Assembly (NCBI RefSeq): GCF_030705305.1
Contig: NZ_JAUZEE010000002.1
Location: 276,374-340,373 of the forward strand
Origin: Leptothrix discophora
Lineage (GTDB): Bacteria; Pseudomonadota; Gammaproteobacteria; Burkholderiales; Burkholderiaceae_C
Length of the DNA stretch: 64,000 nt
Direction: 5' to 3'
Part shown: positions 1 to 6,391 of the stretch, one piece after another
Position numbering within the stretch: position 1 is the stretch's first letter
How the letters are laid out: every line of letters starts with the position of its first letter
Position numbers and translations under genes: made by a program
Notes under the pieces: model-generated
Database searches by the model: none
The model's input: the letters and a program-made list of their open reading frames with translations, nothing else
Told to the model about the DNA's origin: nothing

Positions 1-1
1 T

Positions 2-211
2 ATCTTCAACCCCAATAGAGCACACGCCAACGAGGCTGCGGAGTGGTTGAAGACACAAGGCTACACCTATCGCAAGAATACAAAGCAGTATCGGATAGCC
101 TTTGAGACGACCTACAACCGTGGTGAAGTCGGCTATGTGCATCGTGAACCGCGTGCTACGGCCCCGGATCTATCGTCGGTAAGGCTGGTGCGCACATCAA
201 AAAACCGCTGA
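2..211 (+). CDS. C-terminal part of an unrecognised element protein, cut by the window edge
   Basis: An open frame enters from the left edge and ends at TGA 209-211, leaving 69 residues. The visible part contains an AAEWLKTQGYTYRKN segment followed by a basic tail ending RTSKNR. No family is recognised. It sits immediately before the repeat array at 212-439. In many mobile elements a replication protein gene adjoins its origin, so a replication role is possible, but that rests only on position. Confidence 0.45.
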   Translation: MFNPNRAHANEAAEWLKTQGYTYRKNTKQYRIAFETTYNRGEVGYVHREPRATAPDLSSVRLVRTSKNR

Positions 212-439
212 AGTGACTATGAGTGACTATCTATTGCTTGAGATAGTCACTCATAGATCAGTCGAGATAGCGTGAAATAGGGTCGAGATAACGTAAGATA
301 GGGTCGAGATAGGTGCATATATACTACTAAGTTACTATAGTTACTATAGTTACTATCTATTTATAAACTAATATAGCAATAGCAGTATGTATGTATGCAC
401 AGACCTTGTTTTCGATAGTAACTTAGTAACGATAGTCAC
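212..439. repeat. Array of 9-bp motifs and 21-bp tandem repeats beside A+T-rich DNA; origin-like or partition-like site
   Basis: The motif GT(G/T)ACTAT recurs on both strands: plus-strand copies begin at 213, 223, 331, 340 and 349, and inverted copies lie at 242-250, 414-422 and 431-439. Copies 223-231 and 242-250 are arms of a perfect 12-bp inverted repeat (221-232 and 241-252) with an 8-nt loop. Between the clusters a 21-bp unit beginning GTCGAGATA repeats at 261, 282 and 303 (two full copies and one partial). Bases 316-400 are strongly A+T rich. Iterons of about 21 bp next to A+T-rich DNA are the usual plan of an iteron origin; partition sites and phage regulatory regions can look similar. 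No convincing gene is seen in 212-592. Confidence 0.6.
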
Positions 440-548
440 GCCGGTTCTTGTTGCGCGGGTGGAGCAGCTATGAAATCGCAACGACGCGCTGACCCAATAG
501 ATAAATAAAACTGAACGCTCACGCCATTGCGTTCCTCCTAAGAAGTAG

Positions 549-579
549 GCCCCGAGTAGCAATACCCGGGGCTTTTTTT
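549..579 (+). terminator. Intrinsic terminator
   Basis: The 6-bp stem GCCCCG (549-554) pairs with CGGGGC (567-572), with a 12-nt loop, and is followed by seven T residues at 573-579. It would end rightward transcripts coming from the repeat region just before the small HTH gene. No protein gene is evident between 212 and this point, so the terminated transcript may be non-coding or come from the gene at 2-211. Confidence 0.75.
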
Positions 580-592
580 GTGCGCGATAAAT

Positions 593-796
593 ATGCATAT
601 GGATGACATTGACCGCTTACTAATCAAAGCAAAGAAAGCTCTTGAAGAGAAGGAGCCACCTTGGAACGAAGTTCGCAAGAAGATGTTTATTGAGAGCTAT
701 ATCAAGAACAACGGCGTTCGCAATGCAATCGCACGCGACTTGGGAATACACAGGAGTTATGTGTTTCACCTAATCCAGAAATATGAGCTTATTTAG
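593..796 (+). CDS. Small helix-turn-helix protein
   Basis: This encodes 67 residues from ATG 593, or 65 from ATG 599; neither has a strong ribosome binding site. The N-terminal half is a charged helix (IDRLLIKAKKALEEKE). The C-terminal half, about residues 35-67, looks like a Fis-type helix-turn-helix: NGVRNAIARDLGIHRSYVFH, with the expected Ala and Gly positions. It lies directly after the repeat array and its terminator, so it may bind those repeats or control element genes. It could equally be a truncated resolvase-type or Fis-like regulator. The fold call is fairly firm; the role is inference. Confidence 0.65.
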   Translation: MHMDDIDRLLIKAKKALEEKEPPWNEVRKKMFIESYIKNNGVRNAIARDLGIHRSYVFHLIQKYELI

Positions 797-1451
797 AAAA
801 CAAAACAGCGAAATGCCTTTGTGCAGCGAATGATTGAGTGCCGTGGGCAATGATTGACACCCGCCTCCGGTATTTTTTTGTCAACCTAAAAATCGCCTTT
901 GTTACGACTTTTACATGTTGTGGGATCTACCGCCACACAGCCATTCGTAACCCAGGTTGACGTAACCGTGATTACATAACCCTCGTGGTGGTCTCTTCAG
1001 AATGAATAAAGGTCAACCGATATATTAGACGAAAGTCGTTATTATTCTGTAGCCATTACAGCCAAGGCCGCGAGGCTTGCAGCCTCGCGTAGACCGTGAC
1101 AATCAAGTGACACACCCTAAGAGACCGTCGCGAGGCTGCATAACCTATTGATTACTGGAAGGTTTTCAAGCCTAAGAACGGTCGAGTCAGGGTGTGTCGT
1201 ATATGGTGTATTACTTACACCACCTTGATAAACGTGATTGCACTCTGTCAACCTATTGTGCTTTCATTGTGTCGGGTCGAATAGCTGTTCAATGTGCCAG
1301 GACATTGGTTGACAGAGTGGGGCACCCGCGTTTGGAAATGGAGTGATGCGGTTGCGATGGCATCTTTATTTTGGACAGCTAAAAACCCTCGGGATACCAC
1401 CCTTCGATAACCGGGCTCCATTATTCAAACATCGGAAGCGTGCCATAGCTC
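797..1451. other. Structured non-coding stretch with five GTCAACC motifs and several perfect hairpins
   Basis: No plausible gene is seen in these 655 bases. GTCAACC or its complement occurs at 880-886, 955-961, 1012-1018, 1247-1253 and 1307-1313. The last two are part of a perfect 13-bp inverted repeat (1241-1253 with 1307-1319). Other perfect inverted repeats are CGCGAGGCT/AGCCTCGCG at 1069-1077 and 1081-1089 with a 3-nt loop, GACACACCCT/AGGGTGTGTC at 1109-1118 and 1189-1198, and TGGTGTA/TACACCA at 1204-1210 and 1216-1222. GCGAGGCTGCA recurs after 1129. This could be a protein-binding region, a transfer or replication site, or a structured RNA. Confidence 0.55.
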
Positions 1452-2198
1452 CTATTCTTTTGGCTGCGTTCTCTTTTTGATACCCGGAAATATTGCTGTT
1501 CGACTCTTGATCAAGTCAGCCCTGGTCTTAGGGTCGCTCTCGAAAACATCAGACAGGCTTGTCGGCACGAACCCCTTCCGTTCCGTAATCAGTTTTTTTA
1601 CTTGTAGTTCATCCTCGCCGTTCTCCTTTCTGACGCGATTGCCAACTTCTTGCAATGCCTCAGATAGTTTTGAGATTTCTTCAACAGAGTTAGAAAACAA
1701 TGGCTCGCCTTTAGCGGTCAGTTTATGCGCTTCGATTGCCGCTTCAATCGCTGCAACTTCAATCATTGCAGTCTGCGCTCGGAACAACGCCCGTTGTGCA
1801 AGCGATTGACTTGCAAGCTCGGCGCGTGAAGCAGCCATCTCTTCCCGCTGCAATCGAAGTTCTTCCCGCTGCAACTTCAGCTGTTCTTGCTGCGTTCGAA
1901 GGGATAGAAAAACAGCTAAGAACGCGAACCCGCTGAACAGCGAGTTGACGACACCAAACGTATCGCCAATCTGCCCGCGCGTCGGCCAATCCTTGCCTAT
2001 CAATATTGCAAGCGCGGGTATCGTTACCCATAGCACCAATACGGCCCAATACATTCCTTTCCGACTATCTTCAGGTGCCGCTGGTTTCTCAGCTTGAGCA
2101 GCTTCCACAGACTCTTCGTGCTCAGTGTGTTCGACTTGCGGAGTAGTCTCGTCTACTTCAGTAGTCTCAGCGGATTGCTTTTGGTTATCTTCACTCAC
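1452..2198 (-). CDS. Membrane-anchored coiled-coil protein of unknown function
   Basis: About 248 residues. An acidic N-terminal segment (roughly 1-45) is followed by two hydrophobic helices (about 50-70 and 85-105) around the motif GDTFGVVNSLFSG, then a long heptad-like helix with LKLQREELRLQREEMAASR. Proteins with a G-D-x-F-G-x-x-N-x-L-F-S-G motif and a QR-E-L coiled coil are common hypotheticals in bacteria, and the layout recalls putative abortive-infection membrane proteins; that likeness is by eye only. AGGAGG directly abuts ATG 2204, leaving no spacer, whereas GTG 2198 lies 6 nt from it, so GTG is preferred. It follows the gene at 2240-2716 by 41 bp, probably in one transcript. Confidence 0.7.
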   Translation of the reverse strand: MSEDNQKQSAETTEVDETTPQVEHTEHEESVEAAQAEKPAAPEDSRKGMYWAVLVLWVTIPALAILIGKDWPTRGQIGDTFGVVNSLFSGFAFLAVFLSLRTQQEQLKLQREELRLQREEMAASRAELASQSLAQRALFRAQTAMIEVAAIEAAIEAHKLTAKGEPLFSNSVEEISKLSEALQEVGNRVRKENGEDELQVKKLITERKGFVPTSLSDVFESDPKTRADLIKSRTAIFPGIKKRTQPKE

Positions 2199-2239
2199 GA
2201 TCATCCTCCTTCAGTTGTCTATAGTTCAGTGCTTGAGCG

Positions 2240-2716
2240 TCATTCGTTTTGCGATCTGACAATGACATATGCGGCATAGAACCGAACACCGAATGTCAGC
2301 ACAACCATACCGAACAACAAACCGACTCCGCTCCATTGCGAATGGAACGCTGCTGCCAACATGCCGATTGGAACAACACCAACACCAGCAATGATCAAGC
2401 CTATGAATACGGCCCATCCGCCCCAAAGTTCGTAGGAGAAGAGAAACCCACTCAACCAGGCTACCACTCCAAAGTAATAGGAGAACAGCATCATTGCATG
2501 ACCAGCAATAGCTCTGGTTGCACGCAGGAAGGACATTGGAAGCGCGACAAGTAAAGTTATCGCTACCAAGATCCATCCAATCTCTATCATTGTCGGAAGG
2601 ACATTTCCTGAGATCCAATGGATTCCCAAGAAGAGAAATCCGACAACAATACCGATGATTGCCATTATTGCAAGCAACACGGCAATAGATCCAATACCTT
2701 TGAGTCTTTCAAGCAT
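2240..2716 (-). CDS. Small polytopic membrane protein, unknown function
   Basis: 158 residues, mostly hydrophobic, with about four membrane helices (about residues 8-30, 38-58, 68-92 and 98-150 in two passes). Start ATG 2716 is chosen because GGGAGG lies 4 nt upstream. The longer open frame to 2989 runs through the opposite-strand HNH gene and lacks this signal. No catalytic motif is seen and no family is recognised. It is the first gene of a leftward pair with the coiled-coil membrane protein at 1452-2198, which suggests the two act together in the membrane. A defence or superinfection-exclusion role is conceivable on context alone. Confidence 0.65.
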   Translation of the reverse strand: MLERLKGIGSIAVLLAIMAIIGIVVGFLFLGIHWISGNVLPTMIEIGWILVAITLLVALPMSFLRATRAIAGHAMMLFSYYFGVVAWLSGFLFSYELWGGWAVFIGLIIAGVGVVPIGMLAAAFHSQWSGVGLLFGMVVLTFGVRFYAAYVIVRSQNE

Positions 2717-2806
2717 GTAGCCTCCCATTGGCACTTGTTGCGTCGTTCGATTGTGAAGCCGCGTCTGTGCGTTGTCCAACACAGGGCGCACCAGACTAAA
2801 TAGTGC

Positions 2807-3124
2807 GTGGACCATCTGCGCACCTATGCACGCCTCATCGACCAAGCCCAAGCCCGCCTGCTGCTGTCCAGCCACGGCTACCACCTGCACCACATCGTGC
2901 CCAAGAGCCTGGGCGGCACTGACGACACCAGCAATCTGGTCTTCCTGACCCACCGAGAGCACGTGACTGCTCACACCCTCCTGGCGCACATCTGGCCCAA
3001 CCAGTGGTTTGCGGTGCAGATCATTGCGCTTCGCACGCGCCAGCGCCTACCGCGTTGGAAGCGGCGTCGCATCACGTGGCAAACAGCATTGGTGCATCGG
3101 CTTGCACGCGCTCGCGGCGTGTAA
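2807..3124 (+). CDS. HNH endonuclease, small phage/homing type
   Basis: 105 residues from GTG 2807; an in-frame stop lies just upstream at 2801. The core HHIVPKSLGGTDDTSN, then NLVFLTHREHVTAH, is the classic HNH fold of phage and homing endonucleases: His-His at the start of the beta hairpin, the GG-x-D-D-x-x-N-L turn, and the final EH-x-x-x-H metal-binding helix. The C-terminus is very basic (RWKRRR and later Arg residues), suiting DNA binding. Such genes often sit free-standing in phage genomes and nick or cut DNA. It is divergent from the membrane-protein pair. No intron boundaries are evident around it, so it looks free-standing. Confidence 0.85.
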   Translation: MDHLRTYARLIDQAQARLLLSSHGYHLHHIVPKSLGGTDDTSNLVFLTHREHVTAHTLLAHIWPNQWFAVQIIALRTRQRLPRWKRRRITWQTALVHRLARARGV

Positions 3125-3163
3125 TACGCGACATACCGCATTCGTAAAGAGGTCCGAAACGGA

Positions 3164-3185
3164 TCACATTCGGCTAAATATGTGA
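3164..3185. promoter_or_regulatory. Inverted repeat upstream of a small gene, possible operator
   Basis: TCACAT at 3164-3169 is mirrored by ATGTGA at 3180-3185 with a 10-nt spacer, and flanking GG/CC bases extend the symmetry with a gap. It lies 21 bp before the start of the gene at 3207. A repressor site is possible; the binding protein is unknown. Confidence 0.35.
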
Positions 3186-3206
3186 CCCATAAAGGACTGA
3201 TTTACT

Positions 3207-3407
3207 ATGCAAAACACACCAAAAATAGCCGAAATAAAACATATGGTAGTGCGACCTATCGCTAACGGAATGATCGTGGAAATCGAGACGGATTCTGACG
3301 ATCTAACCTTCAGCTTCAAGACCTACCGCCAAGTGCTGCGCTTCCTAAAGAGCTTGGAAGCGCCTAACCCTAACCAAAAGAAAGCAACCGATAGACCCGG
3401 CGCATAA
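3207..3407 (+). CDS. Small hypothetical protein
   Basis: 66 residues. AAAGGA lies about 10 nt before the ATG, an acceptable ribosome binding site. The sequence has two beta-rich stretches (MVVRPIANGMIVEIET and LTFSFKTYRQVLRFLKS), then a basic, proline-containing tail. No family is recognised. It lies 92 bp before the integrase on the same strand and could be a small regulator or excision factor, as is common beside integrases. It has no clear helix-turn-helix, so this is only a possibility. Confidence 0.55.
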   Translation: MQNTPKIAEIKHMVVRPIANGMIVEIETDSDDLTFSFKTYRQVLRFLKSLEAPNPNQKKATDRPGA

Positions 3408-3499
3408 CCACGACTCAGCTGTTCCGGTCGCCCTGTAACAAGAAAATCAGCACACTTGACTCAGCACGCCTAAATAGGTGTCTAAACAAGGAGTCCAAG

Positions 3500-4546
3500 A
3501 TGGCGTTGATAAAGAGAGGCAATGTGTGGCACGTTCGCGTGCAGATAGCGGGCGTGATGATTGCGCGCTCAACCAAGACCAGCAATAAGCGGCAAGCTGA
3601 GATGCTGGAAGCAAAGTGGGTGAATGAGGTTCACTCAGAAGTGGTCGTAGCTGGGCGCAGGCCCGTTACCGTGCAGCGGGCGTTTGAGGTGTTCTTAGAG
3701 AGCAGGCGTGGCACAGCTGGATATGAAAGCTGTGCGGTCAAGCTCCGTGCATTCGATCCCTTCCTGAAGAGGCAGCTTACGGAGGTCACCGCCGCGGAAC
3801 TGCGTGCGCGTGCGCTGGAGCTTGTTGATGAAGGCTATTCGATCAACACGATCAACGTATCGATCATTTACTGGAATGCGATCCAGAACCACTGCACCAA
3901 GGCTGGCTACACGGCTGGCGTGAAGATCAAGCGCCTAAAGGGCGGGGAAGGGCGCGTGCGCTTCCTATCGGACACAGAAGTGGATCAGTTGCTGGCTGCA
4001 CTGGACCCCGAATCGGGCGCTTACCGGGAGCGGCGCAAGGCGCAAGACAACCTGGACTTCACCGTGCTGCTGCTGCACACAGGCGCACGCGAGCAGGAGA
4101 TTGCGCGGCTCAAGCTGAGCCAAATAGATCAAGCGGCCGGCACCATCACCATCCACCGCAGCAAGGGCGGCACGGACACCACGCTGAAGATGAGCCGTGC
4201 CGTGGTCGAGCTTGTGGCGCGCAGGATGGTTGCTGCTGAGGCCCCGCTGCCTGAAGGCCAGTCGCTGCATGGGCGTGCGGACGAGACGCACCTGTTCCCC
4301 GAGCGTGCCAAGGGGCGCTACAACAACGAGTTCATCAACAAGGCTGCAGCCAGAGCCGGGCTCCGGGACGTGACCTGCCACGTGATGCGGCACACCTTCG
4401 CGTGTCGGATGCTCCGCGCAGGGCTGTCGCTCAACGAGGTGCAGCACTTGCTGGGGCACAGGCACCTGACCAGCACGATGCGCTACGCGCACCTTGTGCC
4501 CAATCTGACAGCCACCCGGGCTGCTGAGGTGCTGGACGCCAGCTGA
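3500..4546 (+). CDS. Tyrosine recombinase (phage-type integrase)
   Basis: 348 residues, full length for the family. An N-terminal segment (1-50) resembles the AP2-like arm-binding domain, residues 55-145 a SAM-like core-binding domain, and 155-345 the catalytic domain. All catalytic residues can be read: R197 in TGAREQE, K222, H294 and R297 in CHVMRHTF, H320 in LLGH, and nucleophile Y329 in MRYAH. AAGGAG lies 8 nt before the ATG. It probably catalyses insertion of the element into the fumarate hydratase gene and its excision. The gene is intact, so the element may still be able to move. It lies about 1.9 kb from the right junction, with accessory genes between. Confidence 0.95.
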   Translation: MALIKRGNVWHVRVQIAGVMIARSTKTSNKRQAEMLEAKWVNEVHSEVVVAGRRPVTVQRAFEVFLESRRGTAGYESCAVKLRAFDPFLKRQLTEVTAAELRARALELVDEGYSINTINVSIIYWNAIQNHCTKAGYTAGVKIKRLKGGEGRVRFLSDTEVDQLLAALDPESGAYRERRKAQDNLDFTVLLLHTGAREQEIARLKLSQIDQAAGTITIHRSKGGTDTTLKMSRAVVELVARRMVAAEAPLPEGQSLHGRADETHLFPERAKGRYNNEFINKAAARAGLRDVTCHVMRHTFACRMLRAGLSLNEVQHLLGHRHLTSTMRYAHLVPNLTATRAAEVLDAS

Positions 4547-4912
4547 CGCGCTGCAAGACCCCCTACAAGCCCCGCAAGGGGCATTGACCCCGTAGGCGGT
4601 GTGGGCTTAGGCCCAAATCGAACCCATAGTGCAAAAGCCCCTCCCGAAGGGGCTTTTCTCATTTACGGGCATCGCTCTAAATCCACCGAAAAACGCGCAA
4701 TCCTGGGAAAAACTTTGCCCGGGTAAGGGGTAGGTATAGGTCGGTCGTTTTTATTGGCTCCGACGTTTCTATATCTTCCGAGCTAACTTTGACAAGCGGT
4801 CTCGCCGGCTCCTACATTTGAGTCCTGCCGCAGCAATCAACAGCAGCACGTAAGTCAGACGCCTAAAGGAGGCCCTGACGAGCGTGCAGCCTGCGGCATG
4901 GAGAGATAACTC
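4547..4912. other. Gap after the integrase; no gene seen
   Basis: Apart from a terminator at 4633-4657, the stretch holds a short GCCCC-GCAA-GGGGC hairpin at 4569-4582, 23 bp after the integrase stop, which may protect or end its transcript. Opposite-strand open frames here look like chance reading. No tRNA or promoter could be supported. Confidence 0.5.
4633..4657. terminator. Bidirectional intrinsic terminator after the integrase
   Basis: AAAAGCCCC (4633-4641) pairs with GGGGCTTTT (4649-4657) across a 7-nt loop. T-runs exist on both strands, so it can stop transcription either way. It separates the integrase from the acidic-protein genes that start at 4913. Confidence 0.8.
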
Positions 4913-5296
4913 ATGACTTATAAAAAGGACTGCATCGTATGTGATGTGAAGATAGCGAACGAAGACTCCGTGTGGGTCTATGTGCGCATTGATCGAACGG
5001 CGTGGGATCAGCTCACGCCCACTCAGCGATATGCCTTCGTTCACTTGCTTATTCGTGACAAGCTTGTGGATGGAGTTATTTTTGATTCATTCTCTATCCT
5101 GGGCCAAGAGACCAACGGGTGGCGACCTGTTTATGAGACAGGCAACGGTATCAAAGTAACGATTGCTGATCTTGAGCAGTTCGGTGCCATTGGCTACAAG
5201 TGGGAGCTCAAGGGCTTCACTACTGAAGCCGAGATGTGGGAGTGCGAAGGCTTCAGCGACGACGAGGACCTTGAAGACGAAGAGGAGGCAGCATGA
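4913..5296 (+). CDS. Acidic protein of unknown function, module family copy 1
   Basis: 127 residues, preceded by GGAGAG about 9 nt before the ATG. No known domain is recognised. The protein carries the segment AWDQLTPTQRYAFVHLLI and ends in a long Asp/Glu run (DDEDLEDEEEAA). The next gene contains two segments of the same form, WDSWSPRERYTYFRKRAI and WDQADPPRRVELLYEAA, so all three appear related. The stop overlaps the next start (ATGA at 5293), implying translational coupling. Highly acidic small proteins in mobile elements are sometimes DNA mimics or inhibitors, but no homologue is known to me and that is speculation. Confidence 0.7.
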   Translation: MTYKKDCIVCDVKIANEDSVWVYVRIDRTAWDQLTPTQRYAFVHLLIRDKLVDGVIFDSFSILGQETNGWRPVYETGNGIKVTIADLEQFGAIGYKWELKGFTTEAEMWECEGFSDDEDLEDEEEAA

Positions 5297-5964
5297 GCAT
5301 CGACCCTAAAGACCTGTTCCTGCGTGCCGAGTGGCGGCGCGATGACCAGCTGGTGCAGTCTGCGCACTTCCCTTGCCCGGTGGATGTGTGGGATAGCTGG
5401 TCGCCTCGGGAGCGGTATACCTACTTCCGAAAGCGGGCGATTGAACAATGCGAGCCCGGCATCGAAAAGGATTGCACGCTGCATATGGACTGCAAGTGGC
5501 TTCGTTTCGAGATCGACGGCATGATTGTTGACACCGTCGAAGAACTTATCAAGGACGACTTCCTCCAGGAAGAGTGGCACCTCTATGGGCACGAATCCAA
5601 GGAGGAATACGAAGCCGAGGTGTGGGACGACGATGATGATGAAGGCGATTACGGGGTCTGGATGATTGCTTTCAGGGTCTATTGCACTTTTCATCACCAC
5701 GGATCACATTGGGAGGATGCCCTGGTCGAGTCCGATAAGTGGGACCAAGCTGATCCACCTCGGCGTGTCGAACTGCTTTATGAAGCAGCCAAGGAAACGT
5801 GTCTGGAGGCCGGTTATGGCCCGGTCGAAGGGGTTTTCGTCGTTCACGAAACGGATCACGTCGTCACGCTGTCGCAGGTGGCCCTTTTCACGTCTCAGGC
5901 GGCTGTAGATATGAAGTTCGCCAAGCTCGAGTTCGTTAGGGAGGACGAAGTTGAGAAAGCGTAA
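5293..5964 (+). CDS. Acidic protein with two copies of the same module
   Basis: 223 residues, starting in a 4-bp ATGA overlap with the gene before. The N-terminal half (about 1-115) parallels the whole upstream protein: a W-D-x-x-S/T-P-x-x-R-Y segment, then a W-x-L-x-G turn and an acidic run (DDDDDEGD). The C-terminal half (about 120-223) begins again with a beta-rich stretch and WDQADPPRR. The two genes therefore look like products of duplication and fusion of one unit of about 110 residues. The function is unknown. A very basic mini-gene follows at 5951, overlapping by 14 bp. Confidence 0.7.
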   Translation: MSIDPKDLFLRAEWRRDDQLVQSAHFPCPVDVWDSWSPRERYTYFRKRAIEQCEPGIEKDCTLHMDCKWLRFEIDGMIVDTVEELIKDDFLQEEWHLYGHESKEEYEAEVWDDDDDEGDYGVWMIAFRVYCTFHHHGSHWEDALVESDKWDQADPPRRVELLYEAAKETCLEAGYGPVEGVFVVHETDHVVTLSQVALFTSQAAVDMKFAKLEFVREDEVEKA

Positions 5965-6043
5965 GTTCCGCTATGTGCGACTTTGGCTGCTGAAGGCTCG
6001 GTCCCGCAGGCGTTGGATATCCAGCGGAGGGTGGCGCCGATAG
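5951..6043 (+). CDS. Possible very basic mini-protein (30 residues)
   Basis: The frame opens at TTG 5951 with GGGAGG at 5939-5944, a 6-nt spacer away, which is a much better ribosome binding site than most in this element. It encodes about 30 residues, nearly half Arg or Lys, with RKRKFRYVRLWLLK near the start, and stops at TAG 6041-6043 just before a strong hairpin. It overlaps the end of the acidic gene by 14 bp, as coupled genes do. A basic peptide made beside two acidic proteins might bind them or nucleic acid. The TTG start and small size make it uncertain. Confidence 0.35.
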   Translation: MRKRKFRYVRLWLLKARSRRRWISSGGWRR

Positions 6044-6047
6044 AAAA

Positions 6048-6075
6048 AGCCCCCAGGACTTACACCCTGGGGGCT
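6048..6075 (-). terminator. Strong hairpin with a T-run on the minus strand
   Basis: AGCCCCCAGG (6048-6057) pairs perfectly with CCTGGGGGCT (6066-6075) over an 8-nt loop. AAAAA at 6044-6048 reads as a T-run for leftward transcription, so it terminates transcripts entering from the chromosome side. It may also stabilise the 3' end of the rightward acidic-gene transcript. Confidence 0.65.
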
Positions 6076-6293
6076 AATGATGCGGTTTCACATTTTGTTG
6101 GCGTCTAAAACCATCACCTAAAAGCCGCCTTAGAGCACTCTCACGGGTGCAATAAGGGATTTTGTGATCGGCCAGCCGGGGAGGGCAACCGGAAAGCGAG
6201 GGCCTGTGCCCCGTCACGCCGTGCGTAACTTTTGTTGAACTCCGCTGCACGCTATATTGCACACACAGCGGGGTCAAAGCACCAAAAAATCCA

Positions 6294-6384
6294 ATCAAAT
6301 CAATGACTTGCGCCAGAAATGTCGTGTGTTAGCGGCAGATGCTGCTTTTTACTTGAAGTTATCCAAGCAAGTCGTTGATTTCAT
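6294..6384. repeat. Imperfect 17-bp inverted repeat near the element end; candidate integrase arm sites
   Basis: The 17 bases at 6294-6310 match the complement of 6368-6384 at 15 of 17 positions; both contain GAAATCAA- or CAAATCAA-like cores and end in GACTTG. They lie 25-115 bp inside the right junction. Tyrosine recombinases with an N-terminal arm-binding domain use such sites next to the crossover. The assignment is inference from position and symmetry. Otherwise 6076-6391 shows no gene. Confidence 0.4.
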
Positions 6385-6391
6385 TGACTTT

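Noticed and set aside
261-318. CRISPR array
   Set aside because: The 21-bp units are directly adjacent with no spacers, and no cas gene is present.
368-598. A 76-residue minus-strand open frame over the repeat region
   Set aside because: It reads through the terminator and inverted repeats, lacks a ribosome binding site and has implausible composition.
797-3124. Structured RNA plus HNH gene as an IsrB/HEARO-type RNA-guided system
   Set aside because: The HNH protein is a 105-residue phage-type enzyme with no RuvC or bridge-helix part, and lies 1.4 kb from the structured DNA.
4547-4912. tRNA gene as the attachment site beside the integrase
   Set aside because: A TCGAA-like string is present but no cloverleaf can be drawn, and the junction is instead in the fumarate hydratase gene.
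6074-6298. A 74-residue minus-strand open frame near the element end
   Set aside because: It begins inside the probable integrase-binding region, has no ribosome binding site and overlaps the hairpin at 6048-6075.
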